Positions 7,310-16,373 of a stretch of DNA of 44,619 bases are shown in pieces (position 1 is the stretch's first letter; each line of letters begins with the position of its first letter). This stretch comes from Symbiobacterium thermophilum (GTDB taxonomy: Bacteria > Bacillota > Sulfobacillia > DYFQ01): the NCBI GenBank assembly GCA_020725105.1, contig DYFQ01000022.1:1-44619 (forward strand), read 5' to 3'. The notes under the pieces were generated by a model that was given only the letters and a program-made list of their open reading frames with translations, did no database searches and was not told the DNA's origin. The translations under genes and the position numbers were made by a program.

Positions 7310-8617
7310 ATGGCCACGCACGGGAGGTGGCTGGGGCTGAGCCTGGCGCTGGCCCTGGCCGCGGCGGCCCTCCTTCCGGGCTGCCAGCGGGAGCCGGTGG
7401 AGATCGTCGTCTGGGACGGCCCCCGCTGGCCCGACGAGAACAACGACCAGTTTCACTGGCTCCGTGGCCGGATCCAGGCCTTCAGCCAGCGCCACCCCGA
7501 CGTGAGGGTCCGGCTGGTCGAAAAACCCTGGGGCGATCTGGTTCAGCTGGTGGACCTGGCCGCCGGCGCCGGGGCGCTGCCCGACGTCGCTCCCCTGGAG
7601 CCGGCCGGCGGGGCCCTGGTCAGGTGGGTTGAGGCGGGCCTGCTGGAGCCGGTCGACGAGTACCTGGCGGCGCCGGAAGACCTGACCCCCGGGGCGCTGG
7701 CCGCCTTCAGCCACCAGGGGCGGACCTATGGCTTTCCCACCGCCCAGGCGGTTCACGTCCTGTTGCTGAACCGTGACCTCTTCGCCGAACGGGGAGTGCC
7801 CCTTCCGCCCGGCGGCCGCTGGTCCTGGGAAGAATTCCGCCGGGCCGCCGTGGAGTTGACCTTTGACCGGAACGAGGACGGGGCCATCGACGTCTATGGT
7901 CTTGCCGGCGCCGTACTGAAGGGCTTTTACGAGTTGTGGCCCTTCCTCTACATGGACGGGGCGCGGCCCCTGGCCGAGAACATGCGGCGGTGCGCCTTCA
8001 ACCGGCCCGAGGGCGTGTCGGCCCTGCAGAAACTGGTCGACCTGGTTCACCTGGACCGGGCCGCCCACCCGGACACGGGGACCTCTGACGTGGGTCACGT
8101 CTTCCGGCTGTTCGCCCTGGCCGGCGAGGCGTCCGTCGCCATGGCCCCGTGGGCCCCCTGGGCCATCGCCGCCATCCAGACCCGGGACCCCTTCCGGATC
8201 AACGTGGCGGTGGCCGAGTACCCGTACGGGGATAGCGGCGAGCCGGTGACCATCGGCGCCGCGAGCGGCTGGGTCGTGTTCAGGCAGGCGGATGCCCGCA
8301 AGAAGCGGCTGGTGATGGAGCTTGCCAACTTCCTTTCGGACACTGACGCCCACTACGCTTTCGCCACCCGGTACGGCACCTTCCCGGCCCGCCGGTCCGC
8401 GCTGTCAAGAGAACCCTTCGGGGGCAACCCCGTCCTGGCCAGGGTGGCCGCCATGGTGGAACTGGCCGAACCTCCCCCCAACCACGCCGAGTGGGACCGG
8501 CTGGAGGAGATCTTCCAGCACTACATCCAGCGTGCCCTCACCGGCGAACTGGCTCCCCGAGCGGCGCTGGACGCCGCCTGCCAGGAGGTGGACCGTGTCC
8601 TGGGCGGAGGTCGCTGA
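7310..8617 (+). CDS. Family 1 extracellular solute-binding lipoprotein (sugar type)
   Basis: A 435-residue ABC importer receptor. A signal peptide with a hydrophobic stretch ends at lipobox LLPGC (Cys25), predicting a lipid-anchored exported protein. The body has the layout of sugar-binding proteins: an early VEIVVWDG strand, LPDVAPLEP, an EF-hand-like loop DRNEDGAIDVYG (near residue 185) and a late GWVVF block. The ATG start follows GGGAGG overlapping the previous stop. No permease or ATPase is adjacent, so it must share components encoded elsewhere or act as an orphan receptor. With the wall glycosidase and MurNAc enzymes following, an amino-sugar or muropeptide sugar ligand is a reasonable inference. 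Confidence 0.88.
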   Translation: MATHGRWLGLSLALALAAAALLPGCQREPVEIVVWDGPRWPDENNDQFHWLRGRIQAFSQRHPDVRVRLVEKPWGDLVQLVDLAAGAGALPDVAPLEPAGGALVRWVEAGLLEPVDEYLAAPEDLTPGALAAFSHQGRTYGFPTAQAVHVLLLNRDLFAERGVPLPPGGRWSWEEFRRAAVELTFDRNEDGAIDVYGLAGAVLKGFYELWPFLYMDGARPLAENMRRCAFNRPEGVSALQKLVDLVHLDRAAHPDTGTSDVGHVFRLFALAGEASVAMAPWAPWAIAAIQTRDPFRINVAVAEYPYGDSGEPVTIGAASGWVVFRQADARKKRLVMELANFLSDTDAHYAFATRYGTFPARRSALSREPFGGNPVLARVAAMVELAEPPPNHAEWDRLEEIFQHYIQRALTGELAPRAALDAACQEVDRVLGGGR

Positions 8618-8662
8618 GCACGGTGGTTCCGCGGGCGCCGGCCCGCGGGCGGCGCGGCCGGC

Positions 8663-10582
8663 GTGATGGCGGCGGGGCGAGGGGTTGGAGGCCACGGCGG
8701 GCGCCTGGTGGCGGCCACGCTGGCCCTGACGTTGGCGGCCACCCTGGGGATGCTCGCCTGCCGGCGGGCGCCGGCCGGCCCGGCCGTGACGGGAGCGCCC
8801 GGTGCCGTTCCCGGCTCGGAAGTGGCGGAGCGGGACCCGGCAGGGGGGGATCCCGTCCCGGGGGAGCCGGGCGGGGGGAATCCCGTGGCGGAGGCTGAGG
8901 TGGAGGCCCTGCTGGGGGCCATGAGCCTGGAGCAGAAGGTCGGGCAACTGTTCGTCACGGGGTTCCGCGGCCGGTCCGCCGCCGACGACCCAAACCTCCG
9001 CCGGTTCCTGACGGAGGGCCGGTTCGGCGGAATCATCCTCTTCGACGCCAACGTGGAGTCACCGGCCCAGGTCGCCCGGCTGGTGGCCCAGGCCCAGGCC
9101 ATGGCGCGGGGCGTCGAGGGCGGCGTTCCCCTCCTGGTCGCCGTGGACCAGGAAGGCGGCAGCGTCGCCCGGCTGGTGGCGGGCGCCACGGTCTTTCCGG
9201 GCGCCATGGCGCTGGGCGCCATCTACGCGGCGGACGCCGCCGCCGGCGTCCGGGCGGCGTACGAGGCTGCCCGGTGGACCGCCCGGGAACTGAGAGCGGT
9301 GGGGGTCAACCTGAACCTGGCCCCGGTGGCCGACGTGAACAGTGACCCCCGCAACCCCGTGATCGGCGCCCGGTCGTTCGGAGAAGACCCGGGGCTCGTG
9401 GCCCGGCTGGTGCAAGCCTTCGTGCGGGGGACCCAGGACGAGGGGGTCCTGGCCACGGCCAAGCACTTTCCCGGCCACGGCGACACCGCCGTCGACTCCC
9501 ACCTGGCCCTGCCGGCCATTCCCCACGCCCGCCGGCGGCTGGAAGCGGTGGAACTGGTCCCCTTCCGGGCCGCCATCGAGGCCGGGGTGGCGGCGGTCAT
9601 GTCGGGCCACATCACCTTCCCGGCCCTGGAACCCGAACCCGGGCTGCCGGCCACCCTGTCCAGGCGGATCATGACCGGTTTGCTCCGCGAGGAACTGGGT
9701 TTCGGGGGCCTGGCGGTGACCGACGCCATGGAGATGCGGGCTATCACCGACCATCTCGGGCGCTATGACGCGGCCTGGAGGGCTGTCGCGGCCGGCGCCG
9801 ACCTGGTGCTGTTCGCCGGTGACGCCGACCTGGTCTGGGGGAGCTACCGGCGGGCGCTGGAGGCCGTACGGGCGGGAGAACTTCCCCTTGCCAGGGTGGA
9901 GGAGGCGGCCGGGCGGGTGCTCGGGGCCAAGTTCCGCCTCGGCCTGTTCGAGGTGGTTCCCGACCCGGAGGCGGCGGCCGCCCGGGCCCGGGAGGCGGTC
10001 GGAACGGTCGAGGCCCGCCGGGCGGCGGAGACCATGTACCGGCAGAGCGTGACCCTGGTACGGGACGACCGCGGGCTGGTGCCCCTGGCCCCTCAGCCAG
10101 GTCAGAAGGTGCTGGTGGTGGCCCCGGCCGTGACCGCCCTGGCGGAGCCTGATCCGGCCACCGGCCACCGGTCGTCGCTGGCCGCGGCGGTGACCGCCCA
10201 CCATCCGGGGACACGGGAGTACGTCTACCCGTCGGCCGCGCCCCGCGAGCACCGCGACGCGGTCCGGGCCCTGGCGGCCCAGGTGGACGTCGTGGTCGTC
10301 GCCACCTGCAACGCCCACCTGAATCCGGACCAGGCCGCCCTGGTCCGCGAACTCCTGGCCACCGGCAGGCCGGTGGCGGTGATCGCCCTGGGTGATCCCT
10401 ACGACCTGCTGGCCTTTGAGGCGGCGCCGCTGTATCTGGTCACCTACGGTCACCGGCCGGCGGCCGTGGCCGCCGCGGTGGACGTTCTCTTCGGCGCCGA
10501 ACCGGCCCGCGGCCGGCTGCCGGTGAGCCTGCCCGGGCTGGCCCCGGCCGGCCATGGCCTGCCCGGCGAAGGAGGGAGCTAG
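8663..10582 (+). CDS. nagZ: Exported GH3 beta-N-acetylglucosaminidase (NagZ type)
   Basis: A 639-residue glycoside hydrolase family 3 enzyme that removes GlcNAc from peptidoglycan fragments. An N-terminal hydrophobic segment ends in MLAC (Cys34), a plausible but imperfect lipobox. A Gly/Pro-rich linker follows, then the catalytic barrel with VAVDQEGG, KHFPGHGDT followed by DSH (the Asp-His general-acid loop that marks NagZ enzymes) and the nucleophile Asp354 in VTDAMEM. A second alpha/beta domain fills residues 460-630, as in Bacillus NagZ. The start is GTG 8663 or the next codon ATG 8666; no clear ribosome site separates them. It precedes the kinase-MurQ gene, the same partnership as in Gram-positive MurNAc recycling. 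Confidence 0.9.
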   Translation: MMAAGRGVGGHGGRLVAATLALTLAATLGMLACRRAPAGPAVTGAPGAVPGSEVAERDPAGGDPVPGEPGGGNPVAEAEVEALLGAMSLEQKVGQLFVTGFRGRSAADDPNLRRFLTEGRFGGIILFDANVESPAQVARLVAQAQAMARGVEGGVPLLVAVDQEGGSVARLVAGATVFPGAMALGAIYAADAAAGVRAAYEAARWTARELRAVGVNLNLAPVADVNSDPRNPVIGARSFGEDPGLVARLVQAFVRGTQDEGVLATAKHFPGHGDTAVDSHLALPAIPHARRRLEAVELVPFRAAIEAGVAAVMSGHITFPALEPEPGLPATLSRRIMTGLLREELGFGGLAVTDAMEMRAITDHLGRYDAAWRAVAAGADLVLFAGDADLVWGSYRRALEAVRAGELPLARVEEAAGRVLGAKFRLGLFEVVPDPEAAAARAREAVGTVEARRAAETMYRQSVTLVRDDRGLVPLAPQPGQKVLVVAPAVTALAEPDPATGHRSSLAAAVTAHHPGTREYVYPSAAPREHRDAVRALAAQVDVVVVATCNAHLNPDQAALVRELLATGRPVAVIALGDPYDLLAFEAAPLYLVTYGHRPAAVAAAVDVLFGAEPARGRLPVSLPGLAPAGHGLPGEGGS

Positions 10583-10665
10583 TGCCCGCCTCGCCCGGAA
10601 CAAGCACACGGCCCCGGCAGGCCCCGGGGCACCGGCGCCGTAACCTGCCAGGTGGGGGTGAGGCG

Positions 10666-12573
10666 ATGGCGGTGGTCCTGGGGGTCGACGGCGGCGGGAC
10701 CAAGACGGTGGCCCTGCTGGCCGATGAGGCGGGCCGGCCGCTGGCGCAGGCCACGGGCGGCCCCACCAACCACTACGCCGTGGGCCCGGAACGGGCCGGC
10801 GACGCGCTGCGGGCGATCGTCCGCCGGGTCCTGGGAGCGGCAGGGCTGTCCCCAACCGAGGTGGCCTGCGCCGTCCTGGGCATGGCCGGCGTGGACCGGC
10901 CCGACGACGTCCAACAGGTCTGCGACTGGGTCCGGCCCCTCGGCCTCGGGGGCACGCTGGTCGTGGAAAACGACGCCGTCATTGCCCTGGCCGGCGCCAC
11001 GCTGGGCCGTCCCGGGGTGGTGGTCGTGGCCGGCACCGGGTCCGTTGCCTTCGGCGTGAACGCCCGCGGCGAGCGGCGGCGGGCCGGTGGCTACGGCCAC
11101 CTGGTCGGTGACGAGGGTTCGGGCTTCGCCATCGGACGGGCCGCCCTGGCGGCGGTGCTGCGGGCCCACGACGGCCGGGGACCCGCCACCCGCCTGACAG
11201 AGCTCTTGCTGAGCGCCCTGGGGGTCATCGACGCGGCCGGGCTGATGGGCCGCGTGTATTACGGCATGGAACGCCGCGACATCGCCGCCCTGGCGCCACT
11301 GGTTGCCGAAGCGGCCCGCTCGGGGGACGGGGTTGCCGCCGGGATCCTGGCCGAGGCCGGCCACGAACTGGGGCTGGCCGCCCGGGCGGTCATCGCCGGC
11401 CTGGGCCTGCGGGCCGACGCCTTCGAGGTGGCGGCGGCGGGCGGCGTCTTCAAGGCCGGCAGCCCCGTCCTGGACCCGTTCACGCGGGTCGTGACCGCCG
11501 CCGCGCCCCGCGCCGCGGTGATCCGCCCCCGCTACCCCCCGGCGGTGGGGGCCGTCATCCTGGGCCTGCGGTGCCTGAATGTCGATCCGGCCGGGCTGGA
11601 CCTGAGTTCTCTGACCGCCGAGCCCGCCTCCGAGGTGGGGCCGACCGAGGCCGTGGCTCGGCCCGGCGCCCCCGCTGACCTGGATCTGATGTCCCTGCCC
11701 GACCTCCTGGCGCGCCTGCTGGCCGCCGAAGCGCGGGTCCCGGCCGCCGTCGGCGCGAGCCTCGATGACCTGGCCAGCGCCGTCGAGCGCCTGGTGGCAG
11801 CCATCGAGGGAGGCGGCCGGGTGTTCTACGTGGGCGCCGGCACCAGCGGGAGGCTGGGGGCGCTGGACGCGACCGAACTGCCACCGACCTTCGGCGTACC
11901 TGCCGCCTGGTTCCAGGCGGTGGTGGCCGGGGGCCGGCGGGCCCTCTGGCGGTCGGTGGAGGGCGCCGAGGACGACGAGGCTGCCGGAGAACGCGACCTG
12001 GCGGCCAGGGGAGTCGGGCCGGGCGATGCGGTGGTGGGCCTCTCGGCCAGCGGCCGGACGCCCTACACCCTGGGCGCCCTGGCCCACGCGCGCCGGGCCG
12101 GGGCGACTACCGTGGCCGTGACCACCACTCCCGGCTCGCCCCTGGCCCGCCTGGCCGACGTCTGTGTCTGCCCGGCGGTCGGACCCGAAGAGGTCGAGGG
12201 CTCGACCCGGTTGTCGGCGGGCACGGCCGAGAAGGTGGTTCTCAACCTCTTGAGCACCGCGACCATGGCCCGGCTGGGCCGGGTGTACGGCAACCTGATG
12301 GTGAGTCTGGAGGCGCGCAACTCGAAGCTCCGGGCCCGGGCCGTGGAGGTGGTCGGCCGCATCGCCGGGGTCGGACTCCGGGAGGCCGAGGCCACCCTGC
12401 AACGGTGCGGCTGGCAGCCCGCGACGGCCGTGCTCATGCTGCGCCTGGGCCTGGAGGCCGCCGCCGCCCGGCGGCGGCTCAGGGCGGCGGGGGGCTCCTT
12501 GCGTCGCGCCCTGGGCGGGGCCGGCCCCGGCGTGACCGACCAGGGCCCGGTCGCCCCGGGCCCCCCTTCTTGA
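10666..12573 (+). CDS. Amino-sugar kinase fused to MurNAc-6-phosphate etherase (MurK-MurQ type)
   Basis: A 635-residue two-domain protein. Residues 1-305 are a BadF/BcrA-type sugar kinase with phosphate loop DGGGTKT (8-14) and VAGTGS (122-127), the family of GlcNAc kinase and of clostridial MurK, which phosphorylates MurNAc and GlcNAc. Residues 325-635 are MurQ, with VGAGTSGRLGALDATELPP (catalytic Glu404) and SVEGAEDDE (Glu435), a SIS fold and a C-terminal helical tail. MurQ removes D-lactate from MurNAc-6-P to give GlcNAc-6-P, so one chain could do both steps. ATG 10666 follows GGTGGGGGTGAGG; the frame is open back to GTG 10582, but that extension is not conserved-looking. No stop or frameshift separates the halves. 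Confidence 0.9.
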   Translation: MAVVLGVDGGGTKTVALLADEAGRPLAQATGGPTNHYAVGPERAGDALRAIVRRVLGAAGLSPTEVACAVLGMAGVDRPDDVQQVCDWVRPLGLGGTLVVENDAVIALAGATLGRPGVVVVAGTGSVAFGVNARGERRRAGGYGHLVGDEGSGFAIGRAALAAVLRAHDGRGPATRLTELLLSALGVIDAAGLMGRVYYGMERRDIAALAPLVAEAARSGDGVAAGILAEAGHELGLAARAVIAGLGLRADAFEVAAAGGVFKAGSPVLDPFTRVVTAAAPRAAVIRPRYPPAVGAVILGLRCLNVDPAGLDLSSLTAEPASEVGPTEAVARPGAPADLDLMSLPDLLARLLAAEARVPAAVGASLDDLASAVERLVAAIEGGGRVFYVGAGTSGRLGALDATELPPTFGVPAAWFQAVVAGGRRALWRSVEGAEDDEAAGERDLAARGVGPGDAVVGLSASGRTPYTLGALAHARRAGATTVAVTTTPGSPLARLADVCVCPAVGPEEVEGSTRLSAGTAEKVVLNLLSTATMARLGRVYGNLMVSLEARNSKLRARAVEVVGRIAGVGLREAEATLQRCGWQPATAVLMLRLGLEAAAARRRLRAAGGSLRRALGGAGPGVTDQGPVAPGPPS

Positions 12574-12726
12574 GGGCATACCTGCAGTCTCAAGTTCCAC
12601 TTCACCCGCCGGCGGCAGGAAGGCCGCCGTGTGCCGCCGAATGCCCACCAGAGGCCGGGGAGGACGGGGTGCGGGCCCGGCGCCCCCGGCCGCCACATTT
12701 CGCGTGCCGTCCAGGGAGGGGATACC

Positions 12727-13647
12727 TTGCGCAACCGCGGGGCGTGGTGGCGGGCGGCGGCATTGCTCCTGGCCGGAGTGCTCCTGCTGAGCGGGCTGGC
12801 GCTCGCCGGCTGCCAGCGGAAGGAGGCCGCCGAGGTTCCGAAGGAACTGGTCATCGGGTTCGTGCCGTCGGTGGAGGCCGAGAAGATCCCGGAGAAGGTC
12901 GCGCCCCTGGCGGAGATGCTCTCGAAGGAACTCGGCATTCCGGTCAAGCACTTCACCTCGGCGAACTTCGCCGGCCTGGTGGAGGCCATGGGCGCCAAGA
13001 AGGTGGACGTGGGCTGGCTGAACCCCCTCGGCTACGTGCTGGCCCGTGACACGCACGGCGTTGAGGTCATCTTGAAGTCCGTCCGCCGCGGCTCGGTCTC
13101 CTACAAGGCCCAGATCGTGGTCCGGGCCGACAGTGGCATCAACAAGCTCGCCGACCTCAAGGGCAAGAAGTTCGGCTTCGTCGACCCCGGCTCCACATCG
13201 GGCTACCTGTTCCCGGCGGCCCACCTGAAGAAGAACAACATGAACCCCGAGAAGGACTTCTCGGAGGTCGTCTTCCTGGGTGGCCACGACAAGGTGATCA
13301 CCGCCGTCTACAACGGCGACGTGGACGCCGGCGCCACCTTCGCCGACGCCAGGGCCCGGGTGGAGAAGACCTTCCCCGACGTGATGCAGAAGGTCAGGAT
13401 TCTGGAGTACACCGGCGACATCCCCAACGACACCGTGTCCGTCCGCAAGGGGCTTGACCCGGCCTTTGTGGAGCAGGTCAAGCAGGCGCTCATAAAGATC
13501 GCCTCGTCCGAGGAAGGCAAGAGGATCTTCTTTGACCTCTACCAGTGGGACGGCGTCGCCGAGGCCAAGGACTCCGACTTTGACATCATCCGTGAGACGG
13601 CCAAGCTGATGAACCTGGACATCAAGAAGGAGCTGGGCGGCGGCTGA
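12727..13647 (+). CDS. phnD: Phosphonate/phosphite ABC transporter substrate-binding lipoprotein
   Basis: 306 residues from TTG 12727, chosen because AGGGAGGGG lies just before it and the signal peptide then begins properly. A hydrophobic core ends at LALAGC (Cys29), so it is a lipoprotein. The mature protein begins KELVIGFVPS and has the PhnD signatures KVDVGWLNPLGYV, DLKGKKFGFVDPGSTSGYLFP and GGHDKVITAVYNGDVDAGATF. It delivers phosphonate, phosphite or a related oxyanion to the PhnE permeases encoded next. No C-P lyase or phosphonatase is in the window, so the actual ligand is open. Confidence 0.93.
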   Translation: MRNRGAWWRAAALLLAGVLLLSGLALAGCQRKEAAEVPKELVIGFVPSVEAEKIPEKVAPLAEMLSKELGIPVKHFTSANFAGLVEAMGAKKVDVGWLNPLGYVLARDTHGVEVILKSVRRGSVSYKAQIVVRADSGINKLADLKGKKFGFVDPGSTSGYLFPAAHLKKNNMNPEKDFSEVVFLGGHDKVITAVYNGDVDAGATFADARARVEKTFPDVMQKVRILEYTGDIPNDTVSVRKGLDPAFVEQVKQALIKIASSEEGKRIFFDLYQWDGVAEAKDSDFDIIRETAKLMNLDIKKELGGG

Positions 13648-13718
13648 GCCACGCCTCGGCCGGCGGCGGACCGTGACGACCGGCGGCCGGAGGGCCTGCC
13701 CCGCCGATGTCTGGACGT

Positions 13719-13752
13719 CCCCGGGGGAGGGGGCCGGCTCCCTCTCCCCGGG
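13719..13752 (+). promoter_or_regulatory. Stem-loop between phnD and phnC
   Basis: A long, slightly imperfect GC hairpin pairs the C4G5AG5CC-type left arm with a CTCCCTCTCCCCGGG-type right arm. It lies between the binding-protein gene and the ATPase gene. Such hairpins commonly protect the upstream message or cut downstream expression so that binding protein exceeds transporter. No T run follows. Confidence 0.45.
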
Positions 13753-13773
13753 TGCCGTCAGAGGAGACCCGGC

Positions 13774-14550
13774 GTGATCGAGTTCAAGAAGGTGAGCAAG
13801 GAGTTTCCCGGCGGCGTCCAGGCCCTGCGCGACGTGTCCCTCAAGATCGCCGACGGCGAGTTCGTGGTCATCGTTGGCCTTTCGGGAGCCGGTAAGTCCA
13901 CGCTCCTGCGGTGCCTCAACCGGCTGGTGGAACCCACCTCCGGCGAGATCTGGGTGGACGGCGAGGAGATCACCCGGCTGCCCCCGGCCGAGCTGCGGCG
14001 GGTGCGCACCAAGATCGGGATGATCTTCCAGACCTTCAACCTGGTGCGGCGGTCTACCGTCCTCAAGAACGTCCTGGCCGGACGCCTGGGCCACAGCCCC
14101 ACCTGGCGGGGCCTGCTGGGGCTGTTCACCCCCCGGGACCTGGAGCTTGCCTTCCGGAGCCTGGAACGCCTGGAGATCCTGGACAAAGCCTTCGTCCGGG
14201 CCGACCAGCTTTCCGGCGGCCAGCAGCAGCGGGTGGGCATCGCCCGCGCCCTGACCCAGGAACCCAAGGTCATCCTGGCCGACGAGCCCGTGGCGAGCCT
14301 GGACCCGCCTACCTCCCACATGGTCATGCGGGACCTGCGCCGCATAAACCAGGAAGACGGCATCACCACCCTGGTGAACCTGCACTTCATCGACCTGGCC
14401 AGGGAGTACGGCCGGCGCATCGTGGGCCTGCGGCAGGGCCGGGTGGTCTATGATGGTCCAGCGGACCAGGTGGACGAGAAGACCTTCGAACAGATCTACG
14501 GGCGGCCTATCCGCGCGGAAGACCTGCGCGAGGCCGCCCGACCTGCCTAG
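13774..14550 (+). CDS. phnC: Phosphonate/phosphite ABC transporter ATPase
   Basis: 258 residues with every ABC ATPase element: Walker A GLSGAGKST (near 35-43), Q-loop in MIFQTFNLV, signature LSGGQQQR, Walker B VILADEP and an H-loop His in LHFIDLA. The insert LKNVLAGRLGHSPTWRGLLGLF is typical of PhnC. It powers the PhnE channels at the cytoplasmic face. The GTG start follows GAGGAG. It is directly followed by the first permease gene with no gap. Confidence 0.95.
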   Translation: MIEFKKVSKEFPGGVQALRDVSLKIADGEFVVIVGLSGAGKSTLLRCLNRLVEPTSGEIWVDGEEITRLPPAELRRVRTKIGMIFQTFNLVRRSTVLKNVLAGRLGHSPTWRGLLGLFTPRDLELAFRSLERLEILDKAFVRADQLSGGQQQRVGIARALTQEPKVILADEPVASLDPPTSHMVMRDLRRINQEDGITTLVNLHFIDLAREYGRRIVGLRQGRVVYDGPADQVDEKTFEQIYGRPIRAEDLREAARPA

Positions 14551-15354
14551 GTGGGCCCTGTGACCTCCGGCTCCGGCGCCCGGCCGCTGCCCAGGCCCCC
14601 GGCCAAAGGACCCGTCACCCTGGCGGCACTGGGGATGGTCGTGCTCTACATCTGGGCCCTGCGCCGGACCGACGTGAGCCCCGTGGACTTCTTCTGGGGC
14701 ATTCCGGACATGGCCGACCTCTTCCGGCGGATGTGGCCCCCGGTGTGGAGTTACATCCCGGAGATGGTAGGTCCCCTGCTGGAGACCGTCCAGATCGCCA
14801 TCCTCGGGACCACCCTGGGGGCAGTGGCGGCCGCGCCCATCAGCGTCCTGGCCGCCCGCAACGTGAGCCGGGTCCGCGCGGTGTACCTGGTGGCGCGGAC
14901 CGTGCTGAACGTGATCCGGACCTTGCCCGACCTGTTGCTGGCGGCGGTGTTCGCCATCGCCGTGGGCATCGGCGCCCTTCCCGGCGTGATGGCGCTGGCG
15001 GTCTTCTCCTTCGGCATCATCGCCAAGCTCACGAGCGAGACGGTGGAGGCCATCGACCCCGGACCGCTGGAGGCGTTGCAGGCCACGGGGGCCAACCGGA
15101 GCCTCATGGTCCACTACGCCGTGGTCCCCCAGGTGCTGCCCCAGTTCGTGGCCTACTGCCTCTACGTCTTCGAGATCAACATCCGGGTGGCCACGGTGCT
15201 GGGGCTGGTGGGCGCGGGCGGCATCGGCATGTGGCTGTACCGGGACATCAACCTCCTGCGGTACAAGTACGCGGCGGCCATCATCCTGGCGGTGTTCCTG
15301 GTGGTGGTCATCATCGACGCCGTCAGCACCCGGCTGCGGGAGCGACTGATTTGA
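14551..15354 (+). CDS. phnE: Phosphonate/phosphite ABC transporter permease, first copy
   Basis: 267 residues and about six membrane segments, with the BPD_transp_1 EAA-type loop EALQATGANRSLMVHYAVVPQVLP that contacts the ATPase. It belongs to the PhnE family. GTG 14551 abuts the stop codon of phnC; GTG 14560 is an alternative start. It is closely related to the next gene, and the two probably form a heterodimeric channel. Confidence 0.92.
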   Translation: MGPVTSGSGARPLPRPPAKGPVTLAALGMVVLYIWALRRTDVSPVDFFWGIPDMADLFRRMWPPVWSYIPEMVGPLLETVQIAILGTTLGAVAAAPISVLAARNVSRVRAVYLVARTVLNVIRTLPDLLLAAVFAIAVGIGALPGVMALAVFSFGIIAKLTSETVEAIDPGPLEALQATGANRSLMVHYAVVPQVLPQFVAYCLYVFEINIRVATVLGLVGAGGIGMWLYRDINLLRYKYAAAIILAVFLVVVIIDAVSTRLRERLI

Positions 15355-16208
15355 ACCCGCCACGGGCTACGGGTCAAGGAACGGCGGGCGCCACGACCCA
15401 GGCCCCCGGACAGGGTCCGGGACCGCGGTCGCCCCGGTACTCCCACTGGTGGCTGGCCCGTCAGGCCGGTGTCGCCGTCCTGGTGGTCCTGGTCTACTGG
15501 TGGGCGTCGGCCGGCATCGAGTTCAACGTGGACCGGCTGCTCCGGGGCCTGGGGCAACTGTGGACCATCACCCGCCAGATGTTCTACCAGCCCGGGCCTG
15601 ACTGGAACTACTTCCCCACCGTCTTCGAGGGCCTGGTGGAGAGCTTCAACATCGCGCTCCTGGGGACGACCCTTGCCGCCGTGCTGGCCATCCCCTTCGG
15701 CTTTCTGGCCGCCACCAACCTGGCCGGCCGGACCGGGGCGGCCGTGGGCAAGCTGTGTCTCAACGCCATCCGGGCCTTTCCCGAACTCTTGCTGGCCATC
15801 GTCTTCATGCGGGGCGTGGGACCGGGGGCGTTCGCCGGTATCCTGGCCATCGGCATCCATTCCATCGGCATGCTGGGCAAGCTCTACGCCGAGGTCGTGG
15901 AGGCCATCGACCGGCAGCCAGTGGAGGCGCTGCAGGCGGCCGGCGCCAACCGCCTGCTGACGGCGTGGTACGCCATCGTGCCCCAGGTGTTGCCGGACTT
16001 TGCCTCCTACGCCATCTACCGCTTCGAGATCAACGTGCGGGCCGCGACGGTGGTGGGCCTGGTGGGGGCGGGCGGCATCGGCAAGTCGCTCTACTTCCAG
16101 TTGCTCGCCTGGGACTGGTCCAAGGTCGGGCTGATCCTCCTGAGCATCATCGTCGCGGTGAGCGTCGTCGACTACCTGTCGGCCACCATCCGGAGCCGCA
16201 TCGTCTGA
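15351..16208 (+). CDS. phnE: Phosphonate/phosphite ABC transporter permease, second copy
   Basis: 285 residues from TTG 15351, which overlaps the previous stop as TTGA, with GGGAG seven bases upstream; translational coupling is likely. A longer open frame runs back through the first permease but is out of frame with it and not protein-like. About 28 polar N-terminal residues precede the membrane segments. The EAA loop EALQAAGANRLLTAWYAIVPQVLP and the ending GLVGAGGIGKSLYF match the first permease. Paired PhnE genes are a recurring arrangement in phosphonate and phosphite importers. Confidence 0.92.
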   Translation: MNPPRATGQGTAGATTQAPGQGPGPRSPRYSHWWLARQAGVAVLVVLVYWWASAGIEFNVDRLLRGLGQLWTITRQMFYQPGPDWNYFPTVFEGLVESFNIALLGTTLAAVLAIPFGFLAATNLAGRTGAAVGKLCLNAIRAFPELLLAIVFMRGVGPGAFAGILAIGIHSIGMLGKLYAEVVEAIDRQPVEALQAAGANRLLTAWYAIVPQVLPDFASYAIYRFEINVRAATVVGLVGAGGIGKSLYFQLLAWDWSKVGLILLSIIVAVSVVDYLSATIRSRIV

Positions 16209-16373
16209 CTCCGGTCCGATGTCCTCCCCCGACCGGCCCGCCGGGATGCAGCCACCGCCGCACCGGCAGGGATGGGTGGCCCGGCCGGGCGAATCTCCCG
16301 GCAAACGGATCCGGGAGGTGACGGTGTCTTGTCCGGACGCCTTCACCCCACGGCGGGAGGAGTACAGGCGGCC

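Noticed and set aside
14733-15350. Upstream extension of the second PhnE frame
   Set aside because: It overlaps the first permease in another frame and is low-complexity Gly/Arg/His; TTG 15351 with its ribosome site gives a normal PhnE.
10579-15363. A 1594-codon open frame on the minus strand
   Set aside because: It runs antisense to five well-supported genes, and its translation is His/Gly/Gln/Pro-rich with no motif. Long antisense frames are expected at this GC content.
16300-16330. GGCAAAC element resembling a c-di-GMP riboswitch core before the hydroxyacid dehydrogenase
   Set aside because: The remaining conserved positions and the second stem of that riboswitch cannot be found.
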